Shown in pieces: positions 11,191-25,054 of a DNA stretch of 64,000 bases (its first letter is position 1; the number at the start of each line of letters is the position of its first letter). The stretch is from Plectrocnemia conspersa (lineage: Eukaryota > Arthropoda > Insecta > Trichoptera > Polycentropodidae), in NCBI GenBank assembly GCA_009617715.1, contig VTFK01000189.1, positions 186,001 through 250,000 on the forward strand. Reading direction: 5' to 3'. The position numbers were made by a program, and so were the translations under genes. The notes beneath the pieces were generated by a model. That model did not search any database. It was not told the DNA's origin and saw only the letters and a list, made by a program, of their open reading frames with translations.

Positions 11191-12429
11191 TTAAAGATTT
11201 TAATTTTATTATTTTTTTTTATTGTTTTAAACACGAGGATTTCTTAGCTTTTTGAAAATATTTAAACAAGAAAACTTCTTCATATATTATCAAAAATTTT
11301 TGGAATAGCTGTCTTCTATAACATTCTTCAAACATTGCTGTAAAAAAACACCGACGTTTTACAACAACTCGGATATGAACAAGATAATAATTGTGAAAAA
11401 TTATGGGATATTCGAAGAAAATTACCACAGACTCCTGAGAAATGAATTAGTTATTAATTCAAAGTTTACATTTAGTCAACTATTTAATACAATAGTTGAT
11501 CGTTTATATAAGCAAATTAAATCTTGATTTTCTTCAATGTGCAAATTGGAATATTTTCACCTAAATAAGCGCAATATAAAGAAAACTTTCCAAATGAATT
11601 AATCAATACACTAAAAAAATTCTATGAAACATTATACAATTATTGTTCACGAGCTTGCTATTCTATATTCATGCTCTGATTTTTTTAATTTTTAAAATAG
11701 TAGAGTCTTTAAAATTTGATTTATGCATTTTTTCAATAAATCTACAATTTGGTATGCTGAGAAAATATTACCATAATAAATTACTTTAAACAGACTAAAA
11801 ATCAAACATTATATAAAAATCGCACTCTGCAAAAATGGCACTTTGGTAACATTGACGTAACGGCGGCGAAGGGCAGCACATTTTTTGGGTGACTGCGACG
11901 GGAGTTTGACGACCGGCGGCGCCTCACTCGTCGATCTGTGTCTAATTACCACCAGTCACTAACCATCCGGTAAAAGTTGTTATAGTCATGGTAATAAATA
12001 ACAAAAAGATTTAAAGACAAATTTCTAAAAATATCGAAAAAAACATGATTACATGCACTGTTGTAATACACAAAGGACAACCTTGCTTTTAGTGTTTTTA
12101 GAAATATAAAATTTCAAAATATTATACTACAGATAGAATCGAAACGAATAATTGGATATATATTCGAATAACGAGTAATTAAAGAACGTGCAAATAAAAT
12201 CGGTATTCGAATATCTGAGTTTCTAATCACTAGTATACAACAGTTTTTATTGCATTCAAAGAATATCCTTTTAACGTTAAATTATATTTTATTTAAAAAC
12301 TGCATATTTTTTAAGTGTATCTTAAATCCATAGCACACATCTTGCAAGCATACTTTTTTAAATTATTTGTAAAAGAAATATATACATATATTAATTATAT
12401 TTATATTAAAAAAAACTAGAGATTGTTTA
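11191..12429. other. AT-rich spacer
   Basis: No gene. A short GC-rich patch at 11865-11960 (GGCGGCGAAGGGCAGC) has no interpretable ORF. Confidence 0.45.
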
Positions 12430-12960
12430 CCCATTTTAGCACTCACTCGAGCCTAATCTCCGTGGAATGATTAGGGTGTTATTATTTCGCAAATATGCCC
12501 ACGTCAGGATTAGTGCTAGGGTTTTCGGACGCGTTATGCGTAGGCAGATCGCTTGATTAACACACGCGCGGAAAAAGAGGAAAGAGCCCCCGGGGCTGTC
12601 ACATTGTGAGGGGGTTCGGGATAATGGACAAGAGACCTCCCCGGGGGATGGAGGTGCATTCAAATTAGATTTGCTGCGGGTACTGTGAAGTGTGTCCCTT
12701 CGCGTAAACCTCAAACGAGAGTAAGCCCGCACACACCCTAAACGAGATACCTACCGCTAAAAAAAGTATATATGTGTATGTATATACACAGAAATTACCA
12801 TCTGCACGATGGCGGTAGGTTTGAGGATGTGGCGAATGTCAATCTGGGTGAGTTTTTGGTTGAATTAATAAGGTAGAAGGCAAAGTTGAGCAGTCGGAGC
12901 CTCTTGGATGGATGTGGGGACGTGATTTGTGATTACGGTTGTTTTGAATTATTAAGCGAG
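12430..12960. promoter_or_regulatory. GC-richer island, candidate cis-regulatory sequence
   Basis: The island contains several K50-homeodomain-like cores (CTAATC at 12452, GATTAG at 12469, GGATTAG at 12507, GGATAATGG at 12619) and a CCCCGGGG run. The minus-strand 98-aa ORF across it (12436-12732) is low in hydrophobic residues and unrecognised, so it is probably not a gene. The regulatory role is inferred only from motif clustering in an otherwise A/T-rich desert. Confidence 0.2.
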
Positions 12961-15900
12961 TTGCAAAAGATGTCTTGAAAGCTAGTTTAATTCAATTATA
13001 AGAGATGAAATGCAGAAATGGTAAAAACAGAGAAGGATTCACTATTTAATGCGAAAAATTGAAAACATTATGCATTCATTTCGGCAAAAAGGGAAATTCT
13101 AAAACCCTTATCAAATCAAAATATGGTAATTATATTATTATTACTCTAAAAAGTCGCGTCAGAATTCACGTGGTATTTTTGTTATATTATTTATAATAAA
13201 AATTTATTTTATAACAAAATAAATGTGCTGTGGATAATACTTTTTTTAGTGAATTAATTAAAAACACAATACACACATGGTATTTTTAAACACATGAAAA
13301 AAAGTATTCTGTTTTAAGGAATTTGTACAAGAAATATGGTCTATGTAATATATTTGAAGTTATAATAACAAATATGTAAGAAAATCAAGGGCAGAAGCAA
13401 TTTCTACCCTTAGTTCTAAAGTTAAATTACAAGCCGTCTCGTAAAAATGAATTAAAGTGACCAGAAATAGGGTAAGTATTGCATTAAATTCTGTAGAAGA
13501 ATGCAATCGGCACGACGTCTATGAAAAAAAACAATTATTATATGAGCTTAAGATTTGGAAGAGATGCTGGCAAAAAAAAAAAATTTTGTTAACTTGTATT
13601 TTGGAAATAGAAAACAATATTGTTTCAAACTACGTTTATTTATACTAAATTAAATATATTAAAAGCAATAATTTTTTTCGCAGAAGACCAGGAGTAAATA
13701 AACAACGTGATTTTTATTCTTATCGTAAAGGGTACAATAATACATCTCGATCATTTTCATTTAAAAAGTACCAAAAATAGAACATATCAATGATTGATTA
13801 TTAAATATCAACACATTATTTTATGAAGTATTTTCTTCAAATAAAATATTAATAAAAAAACAATATTCTAAACACGTCTGAAGATATGTATAATTCAATT
13901 ATTTTTGCTATATATATTACAATACATATGTATACAGTTAGTATAAAGGTTATTTCAACCTTTTTATATGTATTCAAATAAAATTGGGGTAACATCTGTG
14001 CTTCAAGTATCATAAGCTTATAAATTGAAAGCCAATTCTAGGCCATTATTTCCTCTCTTATACGAATATACGTACAGGCAAAATATTATATCTTATTAAT
14101 TTTTTTTTTTTTTATTAAAGTGACTTTTTATCACCATTTTTTTAACTAAATGTCCGACTTCTCAGATACTGACACAAAGGGTTCCGAATTTATTTGTATT
14201 TTTTAAATATTTATTTATACAGTGTAATTAATCGATAAAGCAATTTTAAAGTTCAGAACTTGAGATACGATCCTGTCGCATCTTATACGTTAAAAGCGTC
14301 ATAAACCAAATGTATATTTGTAATGCCGACTAGTGCAGACCGTACGTGGCAATAGAAGGATTAGTTTATAGCATTTCTCCAACGAACGTTCAATGCCTTC
14401 ATACACGCAAAAATAAAAGTATTACGTTGGCAAGCAAGTTGAATGCGAAACGACAATTGCGAGGTAGCCGAATCTTCAGCATCTAACAGTCAACATAAGC
14501 AATATGTTCCATTAAGAAAATATATGTTTATTGATTTCTACGATACATATATAAAATTCAAAATAAATTAAATATGACTACTATTATGGTAAATGCGGCA
14601 TAATATAATTCATTAGTCACAATTAATTTAATTTGAATAAGGTCAGTTTAGGTCTTTGATTTAAATAAATAATACAAATACATTTTGCAATAATCGGGTT
14701 ATAAAGGACTTATTTATATAGTTGAATAATTAATTAAGTTTTATTAACTTTTGGGAAGCGTAGGATTGAAACGAAGAAGCAACAGGCGATATGCTCGAGG
14801 CAGACAATAATTTAAATGCTAATAGCGCGACGAACTTCAATCATTTTATAAAGAGATCTCGTGCTTCTAAAAATATCCATAATAATGAGTTATGTAAATA
14901 ATAAAGAAGTACAGTAAAACGCTTTAAATTATTATTTTTATTATCTAAATGACGTTTTTTATGTTATTACTAATAAAGCAAACGTATTAGGGCGACATGC
15001 ATTACGTATTCCAAAATATGATTAAACATCAATACGATGTATTTTGAAGCATGATCGATTCGGACACGCGTTCGTTATGCAAATGAACCAAAAGTTCAAT
15101 AATCCTGATTTGTGAAGCTTGAGAACGAAACATGTGGACAAATATTGTTTGTTGGTGATGACACGCCTCATGATGGATTAAATTATACCGATTTCATTGT
15201 TATGGAAAAACTATTGTTTTATGTTATTGTTGAACAACTTTATATTTAATATATATTCAGATATAAAGACCTAAGCAATTTGTGTTATAAAATTAAAATA
15301 GACGTATCAATTCTTAATCTTGCCAAAATAAGCTGCTGAATTTTGTTTGTGAACAGGCAAAATAAAATAATTGTATTGTGAATTTTAATTACAAAGAAAA
15401 AAAAATACAAAAATAATATATTATTGGAAACAGTGCGTGTTTGGTGACATATATGAGTTTGGAAACAATAAAATTATTATTGTTCATGCAAGTTTATGAG
15501 GACTTGTTGAATAATAAATATAGGGATGTTTGCTTTTGTGTATAAAAGGCAGCTTTTAGATTTATAAATCTGAATTTGTCATATTGACATGATCGATCTA
15601 TATCTGAATAAAGCAATGCGAATGTAATGAAAATAATAAAGAATATACGATACACCGGAATAAAGGATCTCCTACAGATTTTTTACTTTTTCATGACAGT
15701 TATCCTACTTTTGAATTTATTGTGCGAATGGTTCCGATGCATAAATAATATATTTTCTAATGTTAAACTTAATTATGTTATATAAAATTAATATGTTAAA
15801 CCAAATTTAACTTTAATAAATATTTTTAGCAGAGCAATTTATATAAAAATTATAAATAAATGATTTCTTGCGGTTTTATTTCTGCCGAATTTTTAATATT

Positions 15901-16329
15901 TTTTTTTCTTTCATAATATATTTATATGTAGGCACGTTAAGCCATTTTCAAATTATAATTATTATCATAATTCAGTATATAAATTCACATTGCAATTTTT
16001 TAAAGCACAAGATCGAGAAAAATATTGTTTAACTCGTTTTAATATCGAATAAAATATATATGCAAATAAATCACTGATTAAAACTGTAAAACAATTTTAC
16101 TATCAACGTTTATTTACATTCTAGATAATCTAAGTTGAACTTCATGAATACTTAATTAACGTCACTTATTAAAGTACTATATTGTTAAATGTTTTTAGTA
16201 AAAAAAAACAGAACCATAATTAAATTTATAGTGGTTAAAGCTGTTTGATCTATGCTGTTTTTTAGAGATAATATTGTCTTTTATTATTTTATATTTATTT
16301 ATTGTATATAAAAATATATTTAGAAATCA
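12961..16329. other. Long AT-rich gene-free stretch
   Basis: No recognisable coding sequence. A poly-T run lies at about 14099-14114. A slightly GC-richer patch at 14270-14480 and one at 14990-15190 hold nothing identifiable; the latter includes a POU octamer, ATGCAAAT (15077-15084). The ORF at 13457-13648 is A-rich and not credible. Confidence 0.5.
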
Positions 16330-16400
16330 TTTTACATTTTAATGAAATCATATTGAAATACATTTTTACCAGTAGATAAATTTCTACAAATGAAAAATAA
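16330..16400 (+). repeat. Fragment of the TTTCACTAGTGAAA dispersed repeat
   Basis: A short segment runs from TGAAATCATATTGAAATACA to a CCAGTAGATAAATTTCTAC. It aligns with the parts of the copies at 17150-17500, 57690-57840 and 63420-63655 that read AAT-ACATTTT-CACC-GTAGATAT-TTTCTA. Partial copy only. Confidence 0.45.
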
Positions 16401-16597
16401 CAGCGTTTTGGAAAATATCAGAGATTTTTTTAACATTTATTAAAAAAGTGTAATATGGAACTATTAATTAAAGGTCAAATAAATTTTAAGTTATCCACAA
16501 TACTTTAAAGTAGTAATCTAAAGACATGTTTATGTCATTTTATATTCAAGGTGCTTAGTATGTAAAAGTGTTAATTGGAATTTTATTTTTTTTTTTT

Positions 16598-16915
16598 ATT
16601 AAATATTCCGTTGTAGCCTGACAGGCGAAAGCACAATGCGTTACAACGGGATAAATCTATACGTAGCAAATGATTAAGTCAATCAAATAAAATTAATACC
16701 TATAGGTATTAACCATCAGAATTAACGTCTGGAAATCGTCGACATCTATATATTATAAATAATTATGAATTATTATGTGTATCATAATTAATAACTATTT
16801 TTTTATAATAGCGTATTTTTTATACATAAAAAATCGAGTGCCACTGCCAGGGCTCGAACCTGCAACCTCAGAGTTACTAGTCTGAGACGTTACGGACTAC
16901 GTTATTCCGTTCTTA
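16598..16915 (-). mobile_element. SINE with tRNA-like head and LINE-type tail, copy 1
   Basis: Reading the minus strand, the element starts with a tRNA-like head: an anticodon arm CTCAGA / TCTGAG around CTAGTAAC, the core of tRNA-Thr(AGT), then the B-box-like GGTTCGAGCCC. A body of about 190 bp follows, then the hairpin at 16608-16649 and a T-rich tail on the plus strand. The body and tail match 37365-37660. The 5' part of the head (acceptor and D arms) is degraded. The tail hairpin has the loop of the LINE-A hairpin at 4187-4222, suggesting mobilisation by a LINE-A relative. It has no coding capacity. Confidence 0.65.
16608..16649 (-). other. SINE 3' hairpin
   Basis: The arms CCGTTGTA (16608-16615) and TACAACGG (16642-16649) pair perfectly; the next inward pair is G-T. 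The loop has CCTGACAGGC and CAATGCGT, as in LINE-A. Compared with LINE-A, three stem positions differ by compensatory changes on both arms. Confidence 0.7.
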
Positions 16916-17129
16916 TTTTTATACAATTATAATATGTTTAAAAATAGTTTATTTTTATAAATAAGTGACTTTTTTATTAAGAAATAGTTTTTAATGAAAA
17001 ATTTTTTTAAAAAATACATCAAAAATTATTGTACATTTTTCTGTACATCTCTAATTTTTTTTTATATCGAATCAGTATAAAGCACCGCTAAAAATGTTTA
17101 AATTTAAGTGATTTTATGAGTTTCTCATA

Positions 17130-17510
17130 CCTGACATTCGCTCTAATTTTTCACTGGGTATTTTGGTTCGATTTTTTTCACTGATATTTTAGTAAAATTA
17201 TATCAGAATACATTTACACTGGTTGATATATTTCTACCAGTATATAGAAAATTTAATTCACCTGCTAGGTGCTAGTGAAATTTATGCTATTCTAAATTTT
17301 CACCTGTCAATTTAAAGCAATATATAATTTTAATAATTAAAAAAGTCAAGTAAATGGTGGTCTTTAACTGAAAGTCGTATTATCCTTTACGTTATCAGCG
17401 AAGTTCGTTTAAAAAAATAGTTATTGTCACAATGTAAATACATTTTTATACCAGGAAAAAATATAACTTTACTGAAAAATACACATTCACTGTAGCAATT
17501 GCAAAATGTC
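17130..17510 (+). repeat. AT-rich dispersed repeat, interrupted copy
   Basis: 17150-17320 contains the CACTG-GTTGATATATTTCTA segment and GTGAAATTTATGCTATTCTA, both shared with the copy at 63420-63655. 17455-17500 holds the terminal part ACTGAAAAATACACATTCAC. The two blocks are separated by unrelated sequence, so this is either one interrupted copy or two partial copies. Confidence 0.45.
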
Positions 17511-20354
17511 CATTTAATGTTGAAATCCCAAGCTAACCAATAACTTATTAAAAGTTTTAAGCTAACTATATTTTGGTACGCTACTTTATTATTAAAAATA
17601 TATATTGCAAAATATAAATTAGTATAAGAAATATATTTTTGTTCAAACTCCACACAAAAATAAATTTAGTATTTTTATGCAAAATGTTAGATTTGGTTCT
17701 GTATTGACGTTTATAATCTGTTGTTCAAATACGTTTTTTTGCATAAATGTTTGTTATAGTAAATCTTGCCATTTTTATTGCAAGTAAATATTAACAATTA
17801 ATCAAGTCAAGAGCTTAAATATGATTAAGAATATACATTTGTATATTATTAAAAATCAGTGCATAAATTGACATATATTTTTTTTTATAAAAAAACATAA
17901 ATTGTAATCTAAGCAAAATAAAATATATAAAGCCTTAAAAAAATATATAATTTCTTTAACACAATGACGTGTTATGTAAAATAAAATAATAATAGGTATA
18001 GACTAAAGCAAAAGTTTGAAATAGGTAACACATTTAACCTAAATTTCTTATATTCAGATCAATGACATCTAAACATCTAAACATGATACTATATTATATT
18101 AAGATAGCAATAAAATAAATATTTGATCTATGTCTATTTTTGTCGCTTATTTATATGTACATACATATATACCGAAAATGTATAAAAATAAATAATAAAT
18201 TATTAGCAATAAAAAAAATGGCGAATTGAGATTTATATTTTCCTTTTACGTCATAATATTTCCAGAATCGGTAAAAAATCGAAAAGATATATCCGTGATA
18301 AGTTTGAACAGGGCCGTTTATACCTAAACGCCCGTCGGCTATTTGATGTAGGACGAAATTAGGGAAGTTTTCCGTTTGCCAATATTTGTACAAGGTTTGG
18401 GATTCGGCGCCCGAAAACGTTTTTGTTAACGATTCCGTCCACAAAACGACGAAACACAATGTCGAGAGAGAATCTTTTCCAAAAATAGAAAAAAGTAAAA
18501 TATACCATATTTTCAATATTTAAATCTTCTATCAAATAATCGCCTTCGTTCAATTTTTAATTCGTCGCTAAAGCGAATTCGGCGAGTTTCTCAAAGGCCG
18601 AATCGGATTACGATAAAAACTTTCGTTCAACACAAAGCCTGTATCGTTTGACACGCGATACGTTTTGAAAGTTTTCCAAATTAATTACTTAAAACGTTAA
18701 CTTTGTTTCCAGATTACGTTCTAGAGCACCTGTGCGTATTTATATAATATTTACAACGCGGATAATTTCGATAATAAATTTTATATGGCTGAACTTTCCT
18801 CGAGCGGCTAAATCTTCAAAGTGATAATTCTGAACGATTTTAGTGTTAATTGATAACGCTACTGTATAAAACGACGAAAAAATAAGACTGTAATTAATAA
18901 CCAACGGTAAAAACAGGGATTAACAGGGATGAACATTAAATTTTAATATTTTGCAATCTTATAATTTATATAGCTTAATATAAAAGGCAACATCTTTAGA
19001 CATTATTACATAAAAGCTCAAGTATCTGGTTGCTTCTTGACAACCAGTAGTAATACTTTTTCTTTTATCTAAAAAATCAATTAAATTAGAATATATAGAT
19101 TCGTTTTAAAGATCGGTTTCAGAAAAACCATTACCACTCAGCATTGATAAATTCCATATTTTTTTGTTCTTCAAAATCTAATATATTTTTCCTAGGAGTT
19201 CTCAAGAACATATAAGCTTCAAATGCATTTTTGGCAGCAGTTTAGTTGTTAAAGACTGCTAAAATATAATATCTGGTATATATTTTAGAGCTCATTGTAG
19301 TGAAAGAGAATTGGACCGTTTCAATTGCCCAGTACGGAAACAAGATGTCACAATTTTTGTTTTCTTGACAATAATTATCATAAATTACAGGATTTTAGAT
19401 CAAGCAAAGATCACCAAATATTGTAATTTTGCGAAATGATAAGGTTAAGACTTTTTATGATCTACTTTTTATCTCACGTTACAATACAATCGAAAAATGA
19501 TTTGTCTACTAAGTAATAGAAGCGTAAAATAAACCATATTTTATGTGGCACCCATTTGTTTAGCTCATTAAATTAATTAAACTGTTTTTAATGGTATATA
19601 ATTTTTGTTTTTTTGGCGGACGGATTTTAATGTGTGAAAATTACACACAGGCCGCTGCAGATTATTTACTAAAATTTAGTATACAGTTTAGTTACATGTT
19701 GAATCGATGTGAATGATATGAGAGATCGTCGGAAGAGGTTCCGCCGGTCGTCGAGGCCCGCAAAATAATATGTTGCCGCTTAGTTTCGGCTATAATGATA
19801 AATAAATAGACTCCTACAATTTATTATCGCCTGTGTATTTTTTTATATAAAAGTTAAATGCTTTATAATTGTTTTTTGTTTTCATGTTCAATAGGAAGCC
19901 ATAAAAACACCACAAAAGTGGTATTTTTTTTTTATCAATAACCAATGTTTTTAAAACGAAACCTTATAATAATAAAACAATGACTGATTGGTAACATACA
20001 ATAAATAATATTTTCAATATAAAAATTCATACAATAAGAACCATATTTTTTCTCAATTGCAGACACATCGTTACTCCACAAACAACACATCAAGTACATA
20101 AATCTGTTTCCCCTTTTCGACATTCCGAACACATTTTCCTCATCAAATGTCTTTTCGGAGTCGTTTTACCAACAGCGTGTCGACCACCTTTTCCTCTATT
20201 GCGGCCAAAAGTCATGTCGTTGGACTAATGTGACAGCAGCACCGCCTATTTCGCCTATTTGTATAAATTTAGATTATTCCGAACAACTTACCAAACCAGA
20301 TATACTGTATTGGGCTATATATATTGAATTAAGAGATTATTTTAGACCTAGAAA
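17511..20354. other. Spacer with GC-richer islands at 18230-18780, 19690-19800 and 20140-20270
   Basis: The minus-strand ORF at 18151-18516 (121 aa) lies over the first island. It is rich in aromatic and hydrophobic residues, but I recognise no domain and see no splice context. The other islands have no ORF worth naming. The remainder is A/T-rich. Confidence 0.4.
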
Positions 20355-22873
20355 TATATTTATTATTATTTTATTAATTTATTTAGCTTAATAGCTAATC
20401 TTTACATCTAACAAATTTAGTAAACAAATATAAAAATATATAAAAAATACATAACAGAAATAAAAAATAAAAATATACAATAATAAAGTCTTAATATTAT
20501 AATTTATTTCTATATGTACGAAGGTGTTTTTTTATTCCATTTATGAAACCCGTTATATTTTTTTTCTGTTTCGGATTTCTCTTGGAAGACTATTATATAA
20601 ATCAAAACCTCCGTACATAATTCCCCTAGCCGTACTCGTTTTCTTATACTTAATTATCTTTAAATTTTCTCTATTTCTAGTATTATATTTATGTACATCT
20701 TTATTTCTTATTAAATACTTATAAAAATATTTTGGTAACATATTATTTTCTAACTTATATATAAATACTAAAACATTCATACTCAATATTTCTTGAACAT
20801 TCAACCATTCTAATCTATCAATCATACTTTTACAATTAGTTAATCTATTTTTATTTAAGATTACTCTCATTGCCCTATTTTGTAATTTTTTGCAACATTT
20901 GTTTATCTAATTTATTTAACATATTTAACAGTGTTGCACAATAATTAAAATGGGGCAATATTATACTATTATAAATTTTTTTTTTTGTATTTATACTTAA
21001 TATATTTCTTAATCTAGATAATAAACCTATTTTTCTACTAATTTTTTTAATATGTAATTACAATGTTCTTTAAAATTTAATTTTGTATCAACAATTACTC
21101 CTAAATATTTTATATTATCCACTATTTCTATACTAGAGTTATTTATTACTATTTTGGTACTATTATCTAACACATTTTTATAATTAATAAACATACATTT
21201 AGTTTTATTCTCATTTAATTTAAGTACATTATTCTTGAACCATATTTCTAATATACTTAATTCATTATTTAAATTATTTACAATTTCTTTAATGTTATCA
21301 CCTATGCAATACATTAATGTGTCATCCGCAAATAGATGAATTTTACATTTTTTCACGTTATTAACTATATCATTATTACACAAAACAAATAACAATGGTC
21401 CCAATTTAGACCCTTGTGGTACTCCATAAGACACTAATTTCTCTTCAGAATATACATTATTTATTTTAACTTTTTGTTTTCTTTTATATAAGTAATTATT
21501 AAACCATCTTAAAACTATATCACTTATACCTATACTCCAATTTCTTTTAACATTATTTTTCTGTCTATTGTTTCGAAGGCTCTCTTGAAATCCAAGAAAA
21601 CTGCTCCAATGATTTTGTTTGTATCCTTAGCCAACAGCCAATCATTTATCACTACTTGTAATGCAGTTTCAGTGGAATGCTTTTCTCTGAATCCCGATTG
21701 TTGTTCACATATTATGTTTTGAGAAGTAATAAATTCCTTTAATTGTTTGATTACTACTTCTTCTATTATTTTTTCTATACACGGTAGCATGTTTATTGGT
21801 CTCATTTCTTCAACTTTTTTACTATTTTTTATTTTAGGTATAGGTACAATAGTAGCAATCTTTAAATTTTCAGGCATTTCTCCTAAGGAGAGTGATTTAT
21901 TTATTAAATAATTTAATTTAGTTCCTATTATTTCCCATGTTTCTTTAATTATATTTATATCTAGTTCATCAGTACTAGTTCCTTTTTTTAAATTTACATA
22001 TTATGTTATGAATTTCATCTAATGATACTGATTTAAATTTACTAAATTTTACAATTATTGCTTTATTATTATATTGTACTAAATTACTAATCATTGGTAT
22101 TGAATTCACAATTTCTTCTATGCTCTCAATGTAATATGTATTCATTTTTTCTGCTATTATATAAGGATCTTGATATATATTTCCATTAATTTCCATTTTT
22201 ATTATGTCGTTTTTCTGAGTTGGATTAATTGATTGTTTTATTGATTTCCACATCTTATTTGGATCATTTTGTATTTCATCTATCAATTTTTCATACCATT
22301 CCTTTTTAGCCATTCTTAATACTTTGACTGCCATATTTCTACATTGTGTGTATGTTTTCCATTTTTCATTAAAGACTTTATATTCTATTTGTTCTGTTTT
22401 TAATATTTGAAAAATTTTGTATGACTCATCTCTTTTCTTTATAGCATTTTTAACATCATCATTAAACCACGGTTTTGGGTTGTAACGATATTCCTTTTTA
22501 AAATTATATTGACTTTTTGTTTTACAATCTACTATATTCTTATAAATTTTGTTCCATATCATGTTAACATCCTTATTATCTACATTCCAGTCAGATTTTT
22601 GTAATTCTAATCTTAAATTATTAAAATTAATTTTTTTAATTATATCAATTTTTTTAATTATATCAATTTTTTTTGTTTTTTTAACCTTAAGTTCATTATG
22701 TTTTTCTATATAAATATATACAATAGAATGGTCAGTTATTCTTGGAGTTGATTTTACTTTACAATAAATTATTTTGTTGTTGGTAAATACTAAATCTATT
22801 AATGTGCTCGATCTATTATTTGTCCTTGTATTTTCTTTGACACAAATATGTTGATCAATATTGAAAAACATTC
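20355..22873 (-). mobile_element. Non-LTR retrotransposon LINE-B, copy 1 (longest)
   Basis: About 2.5 kb on the minus strand: the end of the endonuclease domain, the reverse transcriptase and the C-terminal domain, then a 3' UTR ending in a TAAA/TTATT-type tail near 20355. The 5' end is truncated inside the endonuclease near 22873. The coding sequence is extremely AT-rich. Copies 2 (35421-36660) and 3 (53705-54781) are very similar, implying recent amplification. A diverged relative starts at 63870. Confidence 0.85.
20553..22871 (-). pseudogene. LINE-B endonuclease/reverse transcriptase, frameshifted
   Basis: In order on the minus strand: 21975-22871 has the C-terminal endonuclease signature (TLIDLVFTN, then ITDHS) and a basic linker. 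21530-21877 has RT motifs 1-A (MRPINMLPCIEKIIE, QSGFREKHSTETAL, FLDFKRAFETID). 21027-21434 has GVPQGSKLGPLLF and the catalytic FADD (about 21321-21332). 20553-20870 is the C-terminal region with HKYNTRNRENL and YNSLPREIR. The frame changes between pieces, so this copy is dead. An 18-bp tandem repeat (KIDII twice) lies in the linker near 22640-22670. EN plus RT without RNase H fits APE-type non-LTR elements such as the CR1/Jockey group; the exact clade is not resolved. Confidence 0.85.
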
Positions 22874-24984
22874 ATGAAATGTACATATTAATAATCTTTA
22901 GCACATTGAACATATTGGGATGAATAACAGTGAACATAAAAATTAAAGAAATAAAAGTAAATTTTAAGAAAAAGCTTTCATTTACAGCTATAAATTTATT
23001 ATTACTGAGATAAATTTAGCCGATGTAAAATGTGCTATTGAAATATGGCAATAAAAATATGGGTATAATTATTAAGACATATATTAGGTACATAATTTAA
23101 ATATCTAGAGCCAGGTATGATGATTGATATGATACTGATGTGGTTAAAAAAATATGTATTTGTATGCTATTCAGTAATCTTTGTGATAAAAAATTAAATG
23201 TATTATATATGTATATATTTACTTTCTATATTATACAATCCTTCACACTGATCTAAATAAAAATGTGTGCTCAAAACATATGCTCGAATGATATGTTTTG
23301 AGCACACCCTTCCTTCCATAACATAATAAATTTATTTCCACCTAATTTTTTTTATTCAAGTCGCAGTTATATAATAAAAAAATATACCACCACATTTAAG
23401 TCTTCACTTGTATGAAGCAAATAAGGGCATACGCCAAACAGACACATGATTCGGTTAGGAGTATATTTTTATTCTTCTGTACTATGTATGTACAATAAGA
23501 ATCACCATCGTAAATAAAATTATTTTATATATAATATATATTATACTAATATCTAAAATATATTTCATAGTAAAAATCAAAAATAAAAGTTCACGTAATA
23601 ATTAAAATTGGTGATATAAAGTTGCACAAGGATACATAACGTAATATACGATAAAACTTCATGAGTAAAATTCAAGAAAATTAATATTAACGGCAAGAGG
23701 AGTTACTGTATAAGTCACCATAAAGGATATGTAGTGCAATGCAGCATATTAAAATAAAACTGTATTTGCAAAAATTAAAAATAAAAGAGCCACTAATAAT
23801 ATTTAAGCACACCTTTAAATTTTCTTTAGGCTTATATATTTTTGACGGTTTGTTGCCGAAGTGCGATATGATGTTGATTTTGAAGTTTAAAATAATAGTT
23901 TATTTTTAGAATGAAATGAAACCGCCTGCACTAATAGGAAGTTTCCACTAAGCTATATGTAGAATTCGGATTATACAGATCAAAGCGAACGTCAAGCTCC
24001 TAAATAGTATCAAACGTGTTTGTCGTATTCCATCAGGTGTCTGAAATAAATAGACCGCTTTTGTGAGACGATCAATCAGTTCTAGAGCATTAAAAAATAT
24101 CTCGAAATAAACACATTGTACTCTCTCATACGAGAGAGCGTCTACATAAATTTCCTTTTACGTATTGTACCTTGATACTCTGACATTTTTCATACTGTAA
24201 CAAATTACGAGCGAGTGGTTAAATCCACAAAGTGTTCCATTAACGACCCTGAGTGGTTACGAAACAGTCTAGAGGACTTTTTTTTGTTTCTTTATTTATG
24301 CTACAAACAATTACGAAGTTTTGGTCGTAATGTATAAATATTTCAAGGATCGAGGGTTCATATCGAAGCATTGTAAATAATACAAAAGTCGCAGCATTGT
24401 GGGGTTACTGAGACCACCTGCTGGGAATGTTTTACAGTCGAAACTTTTGGTTCGAGTCTGCTGCACTTATTCTCCCACACGTGTAATATTATTCGCAAAG
24501 TTCAACAAGAGTATAAAGTGCAGGAGTGCATGAAGTAAATCGGTTCAAAGAGGATAAAGAGTCGTTTTTTGATTTTATGTTTCATATTGTTATGTAACAA
24601 TAGTGTCGTAAGCTAAGAACAAATATCATATTAAGAACTTAATCACTAGATTTATATTGAAAATAACAACTTATATTTTCACTTTTAATGGTCAGTATTT
24701 ATATTAATTAATGGATAGTATTTTATCGAAAATATTTTTATCGTTTCAAAAATCCAAAGCATAGCTTTAAATCTTTCTAGTTTCAAAGACCAAATCGCTT
24801 TAAATAAATGCAAATTATACTACAAGTAAATGCATTTAAATTGAATTGCAGTAATAAACTGACTTATTTTTATAAAATATTATGAATATATTTATAAAAT
24901 TTTCACTTAATACAATTCTAGATCAATTTTTCATATATGATGTGTATGCTACAGTATTCTTAATATATTTTTTGTGATTACAAA
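22874..24984. other. AT-rich spacer with a GC-richer island at 23990-24560
   Basis: No gene. In the island, CTCTCTCATACGAGAGAG at 24121-24138 forms a 6-bp-arm hairpin. A related ATACGAGAGAG lies at 28008-28018. The rest is A/T-rich with no support for features. Confidence 0.4.
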
Positions 24985-25054
24985 TTCGCATGCCAGCCTA
25001 AACGAATACCGCAGTTCTGAGACCCAAATCAACGCCACTACACCACGCGGTCAC
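24985..25054 (-). repeat. tRNA-like segment (degenerate SINE head)
   Basis: On the minus strand the segment reads GACCGCGTGGTGTAGTGG, which fits the D-arm/A-box of a tRNA. About 35 bp later comes a decayed B-box-like GGTATTCGTTTAGG. The middle shares GTCTCAGA with the SINE head at 16840-16915. No intact acceptor stem can be drawn, so it is not a working tRNA gene. No SINE body could be recognised beyond 24985. Confidence 0.4.

Noticed and set aside
17387..17653. 88-codon minus-strand ORF
   Set aside because: A/T-driven low-complexity product overlapping the dispersed repeat.
20553..20724. Plus-strand ORF 20524-20724, and likewise 53909-54160
   Set aside because: These are antisense shadows of the LINE-B C-terminal domain; their similarity to each other only reflects the two LINE copies.
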